Positions 16,437 to 25,361 of a DNA stretch of 64,000 bases are shown here, piece after piece. A program made the position numbers and the translations under genes. Each line of letters begins with the position of its first letter. Position 1 is the first letter of the stretch. This DNA is from Geothrix fermentans DSM 14018 (GTDB lineage Bacteria; Acidobacteriota; Holophagae; Holophagales; Holophagaceae): positions 702,189 to 766,188 of the forward strand of contig NZ_KE386810.1 of assembly GCF_000428885.1 (NCBI RefSeq), in the 5' to 3' direction. Under the pieces are notes generated by a model. That model was not told the origin of the DNA. It ran no database searches and was given only the letters and a program-made list of their open reading frames with translations.

Positions 16437-16712
16437 CTAGCGGAGGTAGGACCGCAGGATCGAAACCACCTGCTCCAGGTCCCGCTCCCGCTCCTCTGGA
16501 GCCACCGCCTCCGAGGCCAGGTGGTCGCGGAGGTGGCCCTCCAGGACCTCGGCCATCAGCCCGCTGACGGCTCCACGGATGGCGGCGATCTGCTGGAGGA
16601 CCGCCGAGCAGTCGGTCTCCTCCTCCAGGGCCCGCTCCAGCGCCCCCGCCTGGCCCTGGATGCGGCGGACACGCGCCAGCAGGTGCTTCTTCGCCTTGAT
16701 GGTGTGGGGCAT
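16437..16712 (-). CDS. dmeR: CsoR/RcnR-family metal-sensing repressor (DmeR-like)
   Basis: A 91-residue all-helical repressor of the RcnR/FrmR branch: MPHTIKAKKHLLARVRRIQG, DCSAVLQQIAAIRGAVSGLM and EVLEGHLRDHLA. His3, Cys in the DCSAVLQQ helix and His residues of EGHLRDH match the RcnR/DmeR metal site rather than the Cu(I) site of CsoR. The ATG at 16710-16712 has GGAGG 5 nt upstream; an in-frame ATG seven codons earlier is rejected for lack of one. It is divergent from the CDF exporter dmeF, with the family-type operator between them. Confidence 0.87.
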   Translation of the reverse strand: MPHTIKAKKHLLARVRRIQGQAGALERALEEETDCSAVLQQIAAIRGAVSGLMAEVLEGHLRDHLASEAVAPEERERDLEQVVSILRSYLR

Positions 16713-16734
16713 GCCGCCCTCCTGTGGCGTCAAG

Positions 16735-16757
16735 GTATACTGGGGTATAGTATATAT
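16735..16757. promoter_or_regulatory. RcnR/DmeR-type operator between dmeR and dmeF
   Basis: The sequence GTATACTGGGGTATAGTAT contains TACT, a G-tract, and AGTA, the arrangement bound by RcnR-branch repressors (TACT-G-tract-N-AGTA). It is AT-rich at both sides and lies 23 bases before dmeR and 25 before dmeF, placed to control both. Confidence 0.72.
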
Positions 16758-16781
16758 CCACCCGCTTGAAAGGCCCGCGCC

Positions 16782-17774
16782 ATGCGAACACCCCCTTCAC
16801 CGGAGGACCGTCGGCATTCCCATGTCTTCGACGAGGGCAACCCGCTGGCCGAGCGGAACACCCGGTGGACAGTCGGCCTCACGGCCTTCATGATGGTCGC
16901 CGAGATCGCCGGCGGCTGGATCTACAACTCCATGGCCCTGCTGGCGGACGGCTGGCACATGAGCTCCCACGCCCTGGCGCTGGGACTGTCGGTGCTGGCC
17001 TACGGAACCGCCCGGCGGCTGGCCCGGGACTCCCGCTTCACCTTCGGCACCTGGAAGATCGAGGTCCTGGGCAGCTACACCAGCGCCCTCTTCCTGGTCC
17101 TGGTGGCCGGGCTCATGGCCTACCAGTCCGTGGAGCGGCTCATCGCGCCCACGGCCATCCACTACGACCAGGCCATCGCCATCGCCGTGGTCGGCCTGCT
17201 GGTGAACCTGGCCTGCGCCTGGCTGCTCCGGGACGGCCATGACCATGACCACCACCATGACCACCATGGACACGAACATCCCGCCCCCGGCGGCCACCAC
17301 CACGACCTGAACCTCCGGGCCGCCTATCTCCACGTGGTGGCGGACGCGGCCACCTCGGTGCTCGCCATCCTCGCCCTGTCCGGAGGCCGGATCTGGGGGG
17401 CCGCATGGCTCGACCCGGCCATGGGCCTGGTCGGAGCGGCGCTGGTGGGGACCTGGGCCTACGGCCTGCTCCGCGATTCCAGCCGGGTGCTCCTCGACGC
17501 CGAGATGAACGCCCCCGTGGTGGCGGAGATCCGGGAGGCCATTGCCCAGGGGCCCGTGGCCGCCGACATCAGCGACCTCCACGTCTGGCGCGTCGGCAAG
17601 GGCAAGTACGCCTGCATCCTCGCCCTGGAGACCTCTGAGGAGGCGAGCCCCGATTGCTTCAAGCGCGAGCTCGCCGTCCACGAGGAGCTGGTGCATGTCT
17701 CCGTCGAGGTGAATCGGAGCCCGGCCGCCGCCCATCCGGGCGGCGGCCAGGACTCCGTCCAGGTCCCTATCTGA
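16782..17774 (+). CDS. dmeF: CDF family Co2+/Ni2+ efflux protein DmeF-like
   Basis: A 330-residue cation diffusion facilitator. Six membrane helices with metal-binding HxxxD and DxxxD pairs (MALLADGWHMSSHA in helix 2, YLHVVADAATSVLA in helix 5). A His-rich cytosolic loop of about 25 residues (DGHDHDHHHDHHGHEH and more) lies between helices 4 and 5, and a C-terminal metal-binding domain begins near 220 (SRVLLDAEMNAPV, ISDLHVWRVGKGKYACIL). The N-terminal RHSHVFDEGNPLAERNT is typical of DmeF. It exports divalent cobalt or nickel using the proton gradient. Its 3' end overlaps the cytochrome gene by 8 bases, convergent. Confidence 0.92.
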   Translation: MRTPPSPEDRRHSHVFDEGNPLAERNTRWTVGLTAFMMVAEIAGGWIYNSMALLADGWHMSSHALALGLSVLAYGTARRLARDSRFTFGTWKIEVLGSYTSALFLVLVAGLMAYQSVERLIAPTAIHYDQAIAIAVVGLLVNLACAWLLRDGHDHDHHHDHHGHEHPAPGGHHHDLNLRAAYLHVVADAATSVLAILALSGGRIWGAAWLDPAMGLVGAALVGTWAYGLLRDSSRVLLDAEMNAPVVAEIREAIAQGPVAADISDLHVWRVGKGKYACILALETSEEASPDCFKRELAVHEELVHVSVEVNRSPAAAHPGGGQDSVQVPI

Positions 17775-20541
17775 AGGCGTGCACGACCCTCACGTCGGCG
17801 ATCTTCCCGGCGGAGTGGCAGAGGAAGCACTGTTCCTGCCGCACGAACTGGCCGCCCACGGTGACGCTGGCCCTGCTGCCGTAGAAGGTCCCGCCGTTGG
17901 TCTGCATGTGGGAGATGGCGAGGGGGCTGTCGTGGCAGTTGGAGCAGGCGGCCACGTAGGGCGAGTTCACCAGGGTGGTGCCCGCGGCGGGCGTGGTGGC
18001 CCCGGTGTTGGCGTTGTAGCTGAAGCCGCTCCCGAAGACATAGCCCGAGCCGAAGGCGGCGGCGAAGGGTGACCAGTAGACGCCGGGGATGGGCTCGGTA
18101 CCCGTGAGGATGACGTTGACGGGCGTGGGCACCGTGCCGGTGGCCACCGTGGTCCAGAGCAGATCCGGCAGCTCGCCCGCATTGAAGGAGAGGCCGAAGT
18201 CGTAGGTGCCCGGAATATGGCAGGCCTCGCAGTTGTTCAGCACCCCCGGGTAGGTGGTCTTCCAGTAGGTGTCTCCTGCGGAGGCTTCCCAGGAGAACTT
18301 GTTCACCCGCTTGCCGGCCCCGTGGATGGCGTGGACGAAATCCTTCATGTTCACGCCCCACCCGTTGTTCACCCGCTGGCCGTTGTGGCAGAACTCGCAG
18401 GTCTGTGGATCATTGCGCTGGCCCGCGTGGAAGGCCTTGGTGGTGAAGACACCCATGGCCCCGTGGCAGTCCAGGCACTTGGCGTTGGCCACGATGGTGC
18501 GGCGCGGGGTGTTCGCGGGCCCGGTGGTCGTGCTCCCGGCATTGAGGGGGAAGCCCGCCGGCAGCGGTCCACTGATGAGCTTCGAGACATTGGGGGCGGG
18601 AACGCTCAGGCCCCCCTGCCCCGTTCCGGCCACGCCCGCGACCCTGGGGGTGTAGGGATAGCCCGCCACGTTGGTCTGGGTCAGGGGCTGGGTCAGGGTC
18701 AGCCCGTAGGTGTAGCCGATGCCGCCCGTGATCATGCCCGCGGTGGTGGGGATGACCACGCCGGTCATGGTGAGGGTGTAGTAGCCGCTGGCATCAGGTG
18801 TGGCGCTGAGGGTGCTCTGGGCGGACGCCGCCAGGGGGTTCCCGGCCATGTCGAGCCCGTCGCCCCGCCAGATGTTCTTGAGGTAGGTGCTGGCCGTGGC
18901 GTTCCAGTCCGCCGGATTGGCGATGCCGTCCTGGGGCACGGAGAAGGCGAGGTAGAAGCTGGGGCCGCCCACGAAGTTGTCCATCAGCTCGGTGACCGAT
19001 CCGGCGGCATAGGTGTTGAACACCACGGGAACGCCGTCCTTGAGGAACCGGAACGTGAAGACGGGCTTGGCGCTGGCGTTGAGGGTCACGCTCTTGAGAT
19101 CCCAGGTGACCCGGCTGGCGCCCTCGGGCAGGTTGTTGATGAAGGCCGCCACGGAGGAGGCGTTGGTGTTGTTGTTCGTCCCGCCCGTGTTCCAGATGTT
19201 GGCGGGATCCGGCGGCACCACGGGACGGTGGACCAGCTGGATGCCCGCGGCCCCGTGGCAGCTGGTGCAGTTGAGGTCGGAGGTGGCCGCTCCCCCGGGG
19301 TGGTTGGCGCCCGTGGCCCAGTCGATGTCGTCATGGCAGCCGCTGCAGGCGAAGCGGTTGGGCACATTGAACCAGTTGTTCCCCTGGGGCGTCGTGGCGC
19401 TGGCGGTGTGGCACTTCACGCAGTTGCGATGGTCCTGTGGATAGGTGACCTCATTGAACGCGATGCCGCCGTAGGAGTAGCCGGTGCGGGCCAGCTCCTC
19501 GCCCATGTGGATGCGGTGGATGAAGCCCGGGAAGTCGCCCGAGGCATGCCCGGCCAGTTTTCCCGTATCCCCGGAGACCGTGGTGGCGGTGATCGTGGCT
19601 TCGGCGCGCCCGTACTTGCGCTGGTCGTTGTGGCAGATCACGCAGTAGCGGGTGTCCTGGCGGCCCGATCCGTGGAACTCGAACTTGGCATGGCAGGTGA
19701 AGCAGGATGAGACGTCCGCGATCAGTCGCTGCTCGTTCGAGGCTCCGGCCACGGCCCCGGTGGCGGGAATGAAGTCGTAGACCGTGTTGGCGGGATTCAG
19801 GATGGGCACGGCGACCAGGCCGCTGGCGGAGGCGTCGGACGTGTTGGTGCCCGTCCCCCGGGCGGTGCCGCCGACGAAGAGGGTGAGCCGGTGGGTCTGG
19901 TCGGGGTTGTAGCTGACATCGCCCAGATCCGCCCGGAGGTTGTTGCCGGAATAGGTGGCGGCATCCAGCAGGGTCTGGGTCTGGGTGATGTCGCGGCGGA
20001 AGGTGTAGACGTAGGATCCGTCGCCGTTGTCCACCAGGGTTCCGATGTTGTCGGTGGAAGGCCTGGCGGGGACCCAGGTGCTGGGGGCCGAAGCCGAAGG
20101 ATTGGCCGTGACCACGTAGTTGACCCAGGTGCTGGGGCTTCCGTTGCTCCCGGGCACCAGCTTCGCCAAGCCGAAGGCCATGTTGGCGTAGCTGGCGTAG
20201 GCCGCGGAAGAGGCCTGGCTGGTGAAGCCCAGACCCTTCACCGGCACGTTGTGGCCGTCGGTCACCTTGAAGGACACCACGGGTGTGGAGCTGATGGTGA
20301 CGCTGGTGATGGTGGCCTTGAGTGTCAGGGCCCCCCACTCGTCGGGAGAATAGGTGGTGGCGTCGATGGCGTAGGCGGGTCCCGGCGTCCCGTTGGAGCC
20401 GTTGGTCCCGTTCGTGCCGTTGGTTCCGTTCAGACCGTTGAGGCCGTTCTGCCCCGACTTCCCCCGGCAGCCCGACAGGGCCAGGACCGTGACGACGGCG
20501 GCGACCGCCGCCCAGAATCCCCTGGAAGTGGCGAACTTCAT
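17767..20541 (-). CDS. OmcA/MtrC-family decaheme c-type cytochrome, outer-surface lipoprotein
   Basis: A 924-residue protein with exactly ten CXXCH heme sites (CFTCH, CVICH, CVKCH, CSGCH, CTSCH, CLDCH, CEFCH, CEACH, CSNCH, CFLCH) in two clusters of five, as in the two pentaheme domains of OmcA/MtrC, each preceded by a beta domain. The lipobox is LALSGC with Cys25. Straight after it come nine Gly-X-Y triplets, mostly Gly-X-Asn (residues 30-56), a collagen-like stalk. The family moves electrons to extracellular metals. No porin or periplasmic cytochrome partner is adjacent. It ends convergent with dmeF. The upstream 217 bases to 20758 carry its promoter but no gene. Confidence 0.94.
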   Translation of the reverse strand: MKFATSRGFWAAVAAVVTVLALSGCRGKSGQNGLNGLNGTNGTNGTNGSNGTPGPAYAIDATTYSPDEWGALTLKATITSVTISSTPVVSFKVTDGHNVPVKGLGFTSQASSAAYASYANMAFGLAKLVPGSNGSPSTWVNYVVTANPSASAPSTWVPARPSTDNIGTLVDNGDGSYVYTFRRDITQTQTLLDAATYSGNNLRADLGDVSYNPDQTHRLTLFVGGTARGTGTNTSDASASGLVAVPILNPANTVYDFIPATGAVAGASNEQRLIADVSSCFTCHAKFEFHGSGRQDTRYCVICHNDQRKYGRAEATITATTVSGDTGKLAGHASGDFPGFIHRIHMGEELARTGYSYGGIAFNEVTYPQDHRNCVKCHTASATTPQGNNWFNVPNRFACSGCHDDIDWATGANHPGGAATSDLNCTSCHGAAGIQLVHRPVVPPDPANIWNTGGTNNNTNASSVAAFINNLPEGASRVTWDLKSVTLNASAKPVFTFRFLKDGVPVVFNTYAAGSVTELMDNFVGGPSFYLAFSVPQDGIANPADWNATASTYLKNIWRGDGLDMAGNPLAASAQSTLSATPDASGYYTLTMTGVVIPTTAGMITGGIGYTYGLTLTQPLTQTNVAGYPYTPRVAGVAGTGQGGLSVPAPNVSKLISGPLPAGFPLNAGSTTTGPANTPRRTIVANAKCLDCHGAMGVFTTKAFHAGQRNDPQTCEFCHNGQRVNNGWGVNMKDFVHAIHGAGKRVNKFSWEASAGDTYWKTTYPGVLNNCEACHIPGTYDFGLSFNAGELPDLLWTTVATGTVPTPVNVILTGTEPIPGVYWSPFAAAFGSGYVFGSGFSYNANTGATTPAAGTTLVNSPYVAACSNCHDSPLAISHMQTNGGTFYGSRASVTVGGQFVRQEQCFLCHSAGKIADVRVVHAFR

Positions 20542-20758
20542 AGGACCTCCCCTGTGCCTTGTGCCGGTGGCTGGATCTGGATTCTCGGGTCGATTTTCCT
20601 GTTAAAACAAGTAATTACGATGCTTGACTCGACATCAACCAGGAATGGACCTCAGACATCCCGGCGCCTCTCAGGACATCCAGGGGGAGTGAGCCCAAAT
20701 GTAGGCCGGAGGCCGCCCCGCGGAAGCCCCCGGATCGTCCGGCCAAGTCAGAAATTGG

Positions 20759-21127
20759 CTAGCCGAGAATCCGCTCGACGCCCGTCACCGTCATCACGAC
20801 CGCGGCCCGGCACCAGGGGTACTTGGCCTTCATCCGCTCACGGAGGGGGCCTTCCGCCTGCACCACCGCCGTCCCGGAGAGCCTGAAGCCGAGGGCGGCG
20901 CCGTCGGCGCCCCGCTGCTTGCCGATGATCATCTGGACGGACGGGTCGTGCGCGAGGTTCGCTTCCGTCACGCGGTAGCCCGCGGCGGGAAACACCAGGG
21001 TCCTGGCATCAATGGGATCGAGGTAGCTCTGCCAGGTCGCCACCAGGTGCGGACCGTCGGGCCCCTTCGTCATGAAGGTTGCGGACCCTTCCGATTTGAG
21101 CACGCCAAGAACCGTTTCATCGAGCAT
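20759..21127 (-). CDS. pyridoxamine 5'-phosphate oxidase-like FMN-binding protein
   Basis: A 122-residue split-barrel protein of the pyridoxamine-phosphate-oxidase-like superfamily: VLKSEGSATFMTKGPDGPHL, VFPAAGYRVTEANLAHDPSV and GTAVVQAEGPLRERMKAKYP. Such small members bind FMN or F420 or reduce small molecules; a specific reaction cannot be given. ATG at 21125-21127 has GGGAGG 6 nt upstream. It follows recG by 47 bases on the same strand and could be read with it. Confidence 0.78.
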   Translation of the reverse strand: MLDETVLGVLKSEGSATFMTKGPDGPHLVATWQSYLDPIDARTLVFPAAGYRVTEANLAHDPSVQMIIGKQRGADGAALGFRLSGTAVVQAEGPLRERMKAKYPWCRAAVVMTVTGVERILG

Positions 21128-21174
21128 CGCCGGCCTCCCTTTCCACGCTAGCACCGGCCGAACCGGCGTCGGGT

Positions 21175-23262
21175 TCAGCTGACGTCCGCCAGCCTCAGAC
21201 GCGCCTGCTCCCGTTTCAGCCACTGGGCCTGGGCCTCGCTGAGGCCGCGGGCCAGGGCCTTCTCGGCGGCCTCGCGGCAGCGGGCCAGGAGGCGCCGGTC
21301 GCGGACCAGGTCCGCCACCTGGAACTGGGGGAGGCCCGCCTGCCTCACGCCGAAGAACTCGCCGGGCCCGCGCAGCTCCAGGTCCCGCTGGGCGATGCGG
21401 AAGCCGTCCTGGGTCTCCACCAGGGTCTGCAGGCGCTCTGTCTCCGAGCCGCTGATCATGAGGAAGTGGCTGCGGTGGGCGCCGCGGCCCACGCGGCCCC
21501 GCAGCTGGTGGAGCTGGCTGAGGCCGAAGCGCTCGGCATGGTCCACCACCATCACCGTGGCGTTGGGCACGTCCACGCCCACCTCGATCACCGTGGTGGC
21601 CAGCAGGATCTTCGCCTCGCCGGAGACGAAGCGCCCCATGCGGGCCCCCATCTCGTCGGGCTTGAGGCGGCCGTGGACCACCTCCAGGGGAACCTCCGGG
21701 AAGATGCCGCGAAGCAGGGCCTCCATGGCCTGGATGTCGCGGAGCTGCACCTTGCCCTCGTCTGAGGGATCGATGCTGGGGCTCACCACGAAGGCCTGGC
21801 GACCCTCGGCCAGCTCCCGGCGCACCTGCTCCCAGGCCCGCTCCGCGAACTCCGGCTTGTGCAGCTTGGTGGTGATGGGCTGGCGGCCGGGAGGCAATTC
21901 ATCCAGCACGCTCTGGTCCAGGTCGCCGAAGACCGCCAGGGCCAGCGACCGGGGGATGGGCGTGGCGCTCATGACCAGCCAGTGGGGATCGCCGCCCTTC
22001 TCCTTCAGGGCCTCGCGCTGCTTCACGCCGAAGCGGTGCTGCTCGTCCACCACCACCAGCTGCAGGTTGTGGAAGGCCACGGCCTCCTGGAAGAGGGCGT
22101 GGGTCCCGACGACGTAGCGGGCCTCGCCGCTGGCGATGCGGGCCAGGGCCGCCCGCTTCTCCGCCGCCCTCATGCCACCCAGCAGAAGCTGCAGGGACTC
22201 CGCCCGGTCACCCAGGTAGCGCCGGAAGCTGGCGGCGTGCTGGCGGGCCAGCACCTCCGTGGGCGCCAGCAGGGCCCCCTGCCCGCCGGTCTCGGCCACC
22301 ATGGCCAGGGAGAGGAGGGCCACCAGGGTCTTGCCGCTGCCCACGTCGCCCTGGAGCAGACGGTTCATGACGCGGCCCGAGGTGAGGTCGTCCACGATGT
22401 CCTTGAAGGCCCGCCGCTGGGCCCCGGTGAGGTGGAAGGGCAGGTAGGACCTCAGCTGCTCGCGCAGCTCCGGCGAGGTGGGCACCACCAGGCCCCGGCG
22501 CTTGAGGCGCCCGGCGCGGCGCAGGGCCACGCCCAAAGAGAAGGCGAACAGCTCCTCCGCCGCCAGCCGCTGGTGGGCGGGCGACTCCCCCCGTTCCAGC
22601 AGGGCCGGATCGCTGTCATCCGGCGGATCGTGGAGCAGGCGGAGGGCCGTGGGGCCATCCGGCAGGTCCCTCGACAGCTCCAGGGGCAGCCACTCGTCCG
22701 CGACATGGACCCGCGCCAGAGCCTCCTGCACGAGCTTCTGCCGCACCCGGCCCGGGAGGGGCCCCAGCTTGCGGTAGAGGGGCAGGAAGCGGCGCACCCA
22801 GGCGGCATCCTCGCCGCGCCCCATCACTTCGAACTGGGGGCCGCGCAGCTCCAGGCCATGGCGGCCCACGGCCAGGGTGCCGAAGGCCAGGAGGCGGTCC
22901 CCCACCTTGAGGGCCCGGGCCAGGTAAGGCTGGTTGAACCAGATGAGGCGCAGGGTGCCGGTGCCGTCCTCCAGCAGGGCCTCCGTGAGGGCCATGCGCT
23001 GGACGCGCGTGGTGCTCTGCCGGAGGTCCCGGAGGGTGCCCAGGACGGTGACGATCCCCTGGTCCGCGGGCTCCAGGCCCCGCAGCTCGAGGCTTCCCAG
23101 GGGCCGCAGGCTGCCCCGGTCCACATAGCGGTAGGGCAGGCTCCACAGCAGGTCGCGCAGGGTGTCGATCCCCGCCTCCTGGAGCGCGGCGGCGCGGGCC
23201 GGACCCAGGCCCCGGAGGACGGTGACCTTGGTGGACAGGGGCAGGGGCGCGAGGGAAGTCAT
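21175..23262 (-). CDS. recG: ATP-dependent DNA helicase RecG
   Basis: A 695-residue RecG, full length. The N-terminal wedge domain contains an OB fold (residues about 60-160), followed by the two helicase lobes: Walker A GDVGSGKT, LLAPTEVLARQH, the DEQH box (VVVDEQHRFG), VMSATPIPRS, and ATTVIEVGVDVPNATVMVV, HQLRGRVGRG, ending in the RecG C-terminal DLELRGPGEFFGVRQ motif. It regresses stalled forks and migrates Holliday junctions. It starts 11 bases after the stop of the DUF1835-like gene, suggesting cotranscription. Confidence 0.97.
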   Translation of the reverse strand: MTSLAPLPLSTKVTVLRGLGPARAAALQEAGIDTLRDLLWSLPYRYVDRGSLRPLGSLELRGLEPADQGIVTVLGTLRDLRQSTTRVQRMALTEALLEDGTGTLRLIWFNQPYLARALKVGDRLLAFGTLAVGRHGLELRGPQFEVMGRGEDAAWVRRFLPLYRKLGPLPGRVRQKLVQEALARVHVADEWLPLELSRDLPDGPTALRLLHDPPDDSDPALLERGESPAHQRLAAEELFAFSLGVALRRAGRLKRRGLVVPTSPELREQLRSYLPFHLTGAQRRAFKDIVDDLTSGRVMNRLLQGDVGSGKTLVALLSLAMVAETGGQGALLAPTEVLARQHAASFRRYLGDRAESLQLLLGGMRAAEKRAALARIASGEARYVVGTHALFQEAVAFHNLQLVVVDEQHRFGVKQREALKEKGGDPHWLVMSATPIPRSLALAVFGDLDQSVLDELPPGRQPITTKLHKPEFAERAWEQVRRELAEGRQAFVVSPSIDPSDEGKVQLRDIQAMEALLRGIFPEVPLEVVHGRLKPDEMGARMGRFVSGEAKILLATTVIEVGVDVPNATVMVVDHAERFGLSQLHQLRGRVGRGAHRSHFLMISGSETERLQTLVETQDGFRIAQRDLELRGPGEFFGVRQAGLPQFQVADLVRDRRLLARCREAAEKALARGLSEAQAQWLKREQARLRLADVS

Positions 23263-23272
23263 GGCGGCTTCC

Positions 23273-23983
23273 TCAGCCTAGCCGCGCCTCCATGGAGTCC
23301 ACCATCTTCGCCACGAACCGGTCGCCGTACCAGGCGCCGTGGTGGGGATCCTCCAGCTTCCTGAGGCCGGCCATGAGGGCCGGGAGCTCCCGCACGCCCT
23401 GGTCGATGAGGCCCCGGATCTGGGTGAGGGTGCGGCCCGGGCCCTCCCGGGGGTGATCCTCGGCCAGGCGCGCCAGCGCCCGGGCCATCCAGGGAAGGGC
23501 CGACAGGCCGCATCCGGTCAGGGAGCCCCAGCCCCCTTCCAGGAAGCCGTCCCACATCTCCCGCGCCTGGGCCAGGGTCTCCTCCTCCAGCAGTACACGG
23601 CCCGAGAAGAGGCCCGGCAGGGTCGAGGGCGGGGTCTGGGCCACGCTCCGGTCCAGGGGCACCAGGTCCGCCAGGGTGCCTTCCGGCAGCTCCGCCAGCA
23701 CGCGCAGGAGGCAGGCCTGCTCCCAGGGATCCGGGCCGAACCACAGGATCGGCTCCGAGGACCCGCCCAGGTCCGCCAGGCGTGGCTCTTCCAGAATCTC
23801 GTCGGCGGCCACGCCCCACCAGACGGCCCTCAGGCCCGGCAGCCGCGCGGCGTCCGGCGTCCAGGGCCCCACGGCGGGGGAATCGCGGCAGACCCGCACC
23901 ACCCCGGGGAGCCCCGACCGCCGGTGCACCAGGGCCGAGGCGTCGCCGCAGTGGAGGTGGATCAGGCTGTCACGTGGAGCCAT
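23273..23983 (-). CDS. DUF1835-like protein
   Basis: A 236-residue protein with the N-terminal pattern of DUF1835 proteins (SLIHLHCGDASALVHRRSGL, then VCRDSPAVGPW, then ILWFGPDPWEQACLLRVLAE). The C-terminal half is helical with a short WYGDRFVAKMVDSMEARLG end. Reaction unknown; no membrane segment or signal. ATG at 23981-23983 has GGAG 5 nt upstream; the ORF is open further back with no better start. It immediately precedes recG on the same strand. Confidence 0.65.
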   Translation of the reverse strand: MAPRDSLIHLHCGDASALVHRRSGLPGVVRVCRDSPAVGPWTPDAARLPGLRAVWWGVAADEILEEPRLADLGGSSEPILWFGPDPWEQACLLRVLAELPEGTLADLVPLDRSVAQTPPSTLPGLFSGRVLLEEETLAQAREMWDGFLEGGWGSLTGCGLSALPWMARALARLAEDHPREGPGRTLTQIRGLIDQGVRELPALMAGLRKLEDPHHGAWYGDRFVAKMVDSMEARLG

Positions 23984-24050
23984 GGGCGCTCCGAGGGGGA
24001 GACCCCTCAGCATACGACCGGGGTCAATCCGCGCACCTGATCCATCTGTC

Positions 24051-24066
24051 CTGACAGGGCTGTCAG
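24051..24066 (-). terminator. 7-bp palindrome at the 3' end of the transsulfuration gene
   Basis: CTGACAG-GG-CTGTCAG (24051-24066) overlaps the TGA at 24063-24065. The 2-nt spacer is too tight for a natural hairpin loop unless the inner pair opens. No U-tract. It may be a binding palindrome or a short terminator. Confidence 0.25.
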
Positions 24067-25277
24067 CGGGCGGCGCCCACGGCCTGGCGGGCCATGGCCT
24101 TCGCCAGGGCCTGCTCCAGGTCGGCCCAGAGGTCCTCGGGGCTCTCCAGGCCGACGGAGAGGCGCATGAGGGACTGGGAGATGCCGCTGTGCTCGCGGGC
24201 CTCCGCATCCACCACGCGGTGCGTGAGGGCGGCCGGATGCTGGATCAGGGTGTCCACGCTGCCCAGGGACACGGCGGGCGTCATGAGCTTCACCTCGGCC
24301 ATGACCACGGCGGCGGCTTCGAAGCCCCCCTTCAGCTCGAAGGCCATGAGGGAGCCGGGGCCCTGCATCTGGCGGCCGAGCAGGCCCTTGGGGTCCTGGC
24401 CGGGCAGGCCGGGGAAATGCACGGCGGCCACGGCGGGATGCTTGGCCAGACGCTCGGCGATGACCTGGGCGCCGGCCTGCTGGGCGCGCACGCGCAAGGG
24501 CATCGTGGGCAGGCCGCGGTGCAGCAGGTAGGCCGCCAGGGGATGGAGCACGTTGCCGGTGATGACGCGGACCTTGCGGAGCTCCGTGGCCCAGTCGTTG
24601 TTCGTGGCCACGATGCCGGCCAGCACGTCGCCATGGCCGCCCAGGAACTTGGTGGCGCTGTGGAGGACCAGGGTCACGCCCTGCTTGATGGGGTTCTGGA
24701 GGATGGGCGTGGCGAAGGTGTTGTCCACCAGCACGGGGACCTTGCCCGCCTGGCGCACGACCTCGTCGAGGTCCACCATGGCCAGGGTCGGATTGGCGGG
24801 CGTCTCCACGATGACCATGGCGGTGTCGGGCCGGATGGCCGCGGCGATGCCGTCGGCCTCGGCCCAGGTCACTTCGAGGCCCAGCATCCCGGAGGCCAGC
24901 AGGTGGTCCGTGCCGCCGTACAGGGGACGCACGGCCACCACATGGCCGCCCCGCTGCTTCGCGGCCATGAGGCAGGCGGTCACCGCCGCCATGCCGGATC
25001 CGAAGGCCACGGCCGCCTCGGCGCCCTCCAGCTGGGCCAGGGCCTGCTCATAGCGGGCGGTAGTCGGGTTGTAGAGGCGGGAATAGACGGGGCTCCCCAC
25101 GGGCAGGCCGCCCAGGGCCATGGCCTCCAGACTGCGGCCGCCCTCCTCCAGGTTCTGGAGGGGATAGGTGCTGCTCAGGTCGATGGGCATGGCGTGGATG
25201 CCCTGCTCGTGCAGCACCTCCCGGCCGGCATGGACAGCCTGGGTCTCGATGGACAGGGGGGCGCTGGGCTTGGACAT
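24063..25277 (-). CDS. Cys/Met metabolism PLP enzyme (methionine gamma-lyase or cystathionine gamma-lyase/synthase type)
   Basis: A 404-residue member of the transsulfuration PLP family (aspartate aminotransferase fold). PLP lysine lies in HSATKFLGGHGDVLAG; other motifs are IDLSSTYPLQN, YSRLYNPTTARYEQALA, FGSGMAAVTA, YGGTDHLLA, VETPANPTLAMVDL and VDNTFATPILQNPI. The reaction within the family is not decided by these motifs. The ATG at 25275-25277 has AGGAGAG 5 nt upstream. A divergent Lrp regulator beside an amino-acid lyase suggests amino-acid-responsive control, as for methionine gamma-lyase genes; the intergenic gap is full of inverted repeats. Confidence 0.88.
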   Translation of the reverse strand: MSKPSAPLSIETQAVHAGREVLHEQGIHAMPIDLSSTYPLQNLEEGGRSLEAMALGGLPVGSPVYSRLYNPTTARYEQALAQLEGAEAAVAFGSGMAAVTACLMAAKQRGGHVVAVRPLYGGTDHLLASGMLGLEVTWAEADGIAAAIRPDTAMVIVETPANPTLAMVDLDEVVRQAGKVPVLVDNTFATPILQNPIKQGVTLVLHSATKFLGGHGDVLAGIVATNNDWATELRKVRVITGNVLHPLAAYLLHRGLPTMPLRVRAQQAGAQVIAERLAKHPAVAAVHFPGLPGQDPKGLLGRQMQGPGSLMAFELKGGFEAAAVVMAEVKLMTPAVSLGSVDTLIQHPAALTHRVVDAEAREHSGISQSLMRLSVGLESPEDLWADLEQALAKAMARQAVGAAR

Positions 25278-25302
25278 GGGGACTCTCCTGTCCCCAATGT
25301 AG

Positions 25303-25361
25303 GTTCCATAAATTCGGCATTCCTCCGAATCTTTTTCGTGGAATGATGCCATTCATGGAAC
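25303..25361. promoter_or_regulatory. nested inverted repeats between the PLP enzyme and the Lrp gene
   Basis: Several dyads overlap: ATTCGG-N7-CCGAAT (25312-25330); CATTCC (25319-25324) with GGAATG (25340-25345); GAATG-N4-CATTC (25341-25354); GTTCCAT (25303-25309) with ATGGAAC (25355-25361). Lrp/AsnC octamers bind such multi-site arrays, often to autoregulate and control a divergent gene. Confidence 0.5.

Noticed and set aside
20624..20638. FNR-like TTGAC...ATCAA upstream of the decaheme cytochrome
   Set aside because: The half-sites are one base too far apart (15 bp, not 14) and the inner bases do not match TTGAT-N4-ATCAA well.
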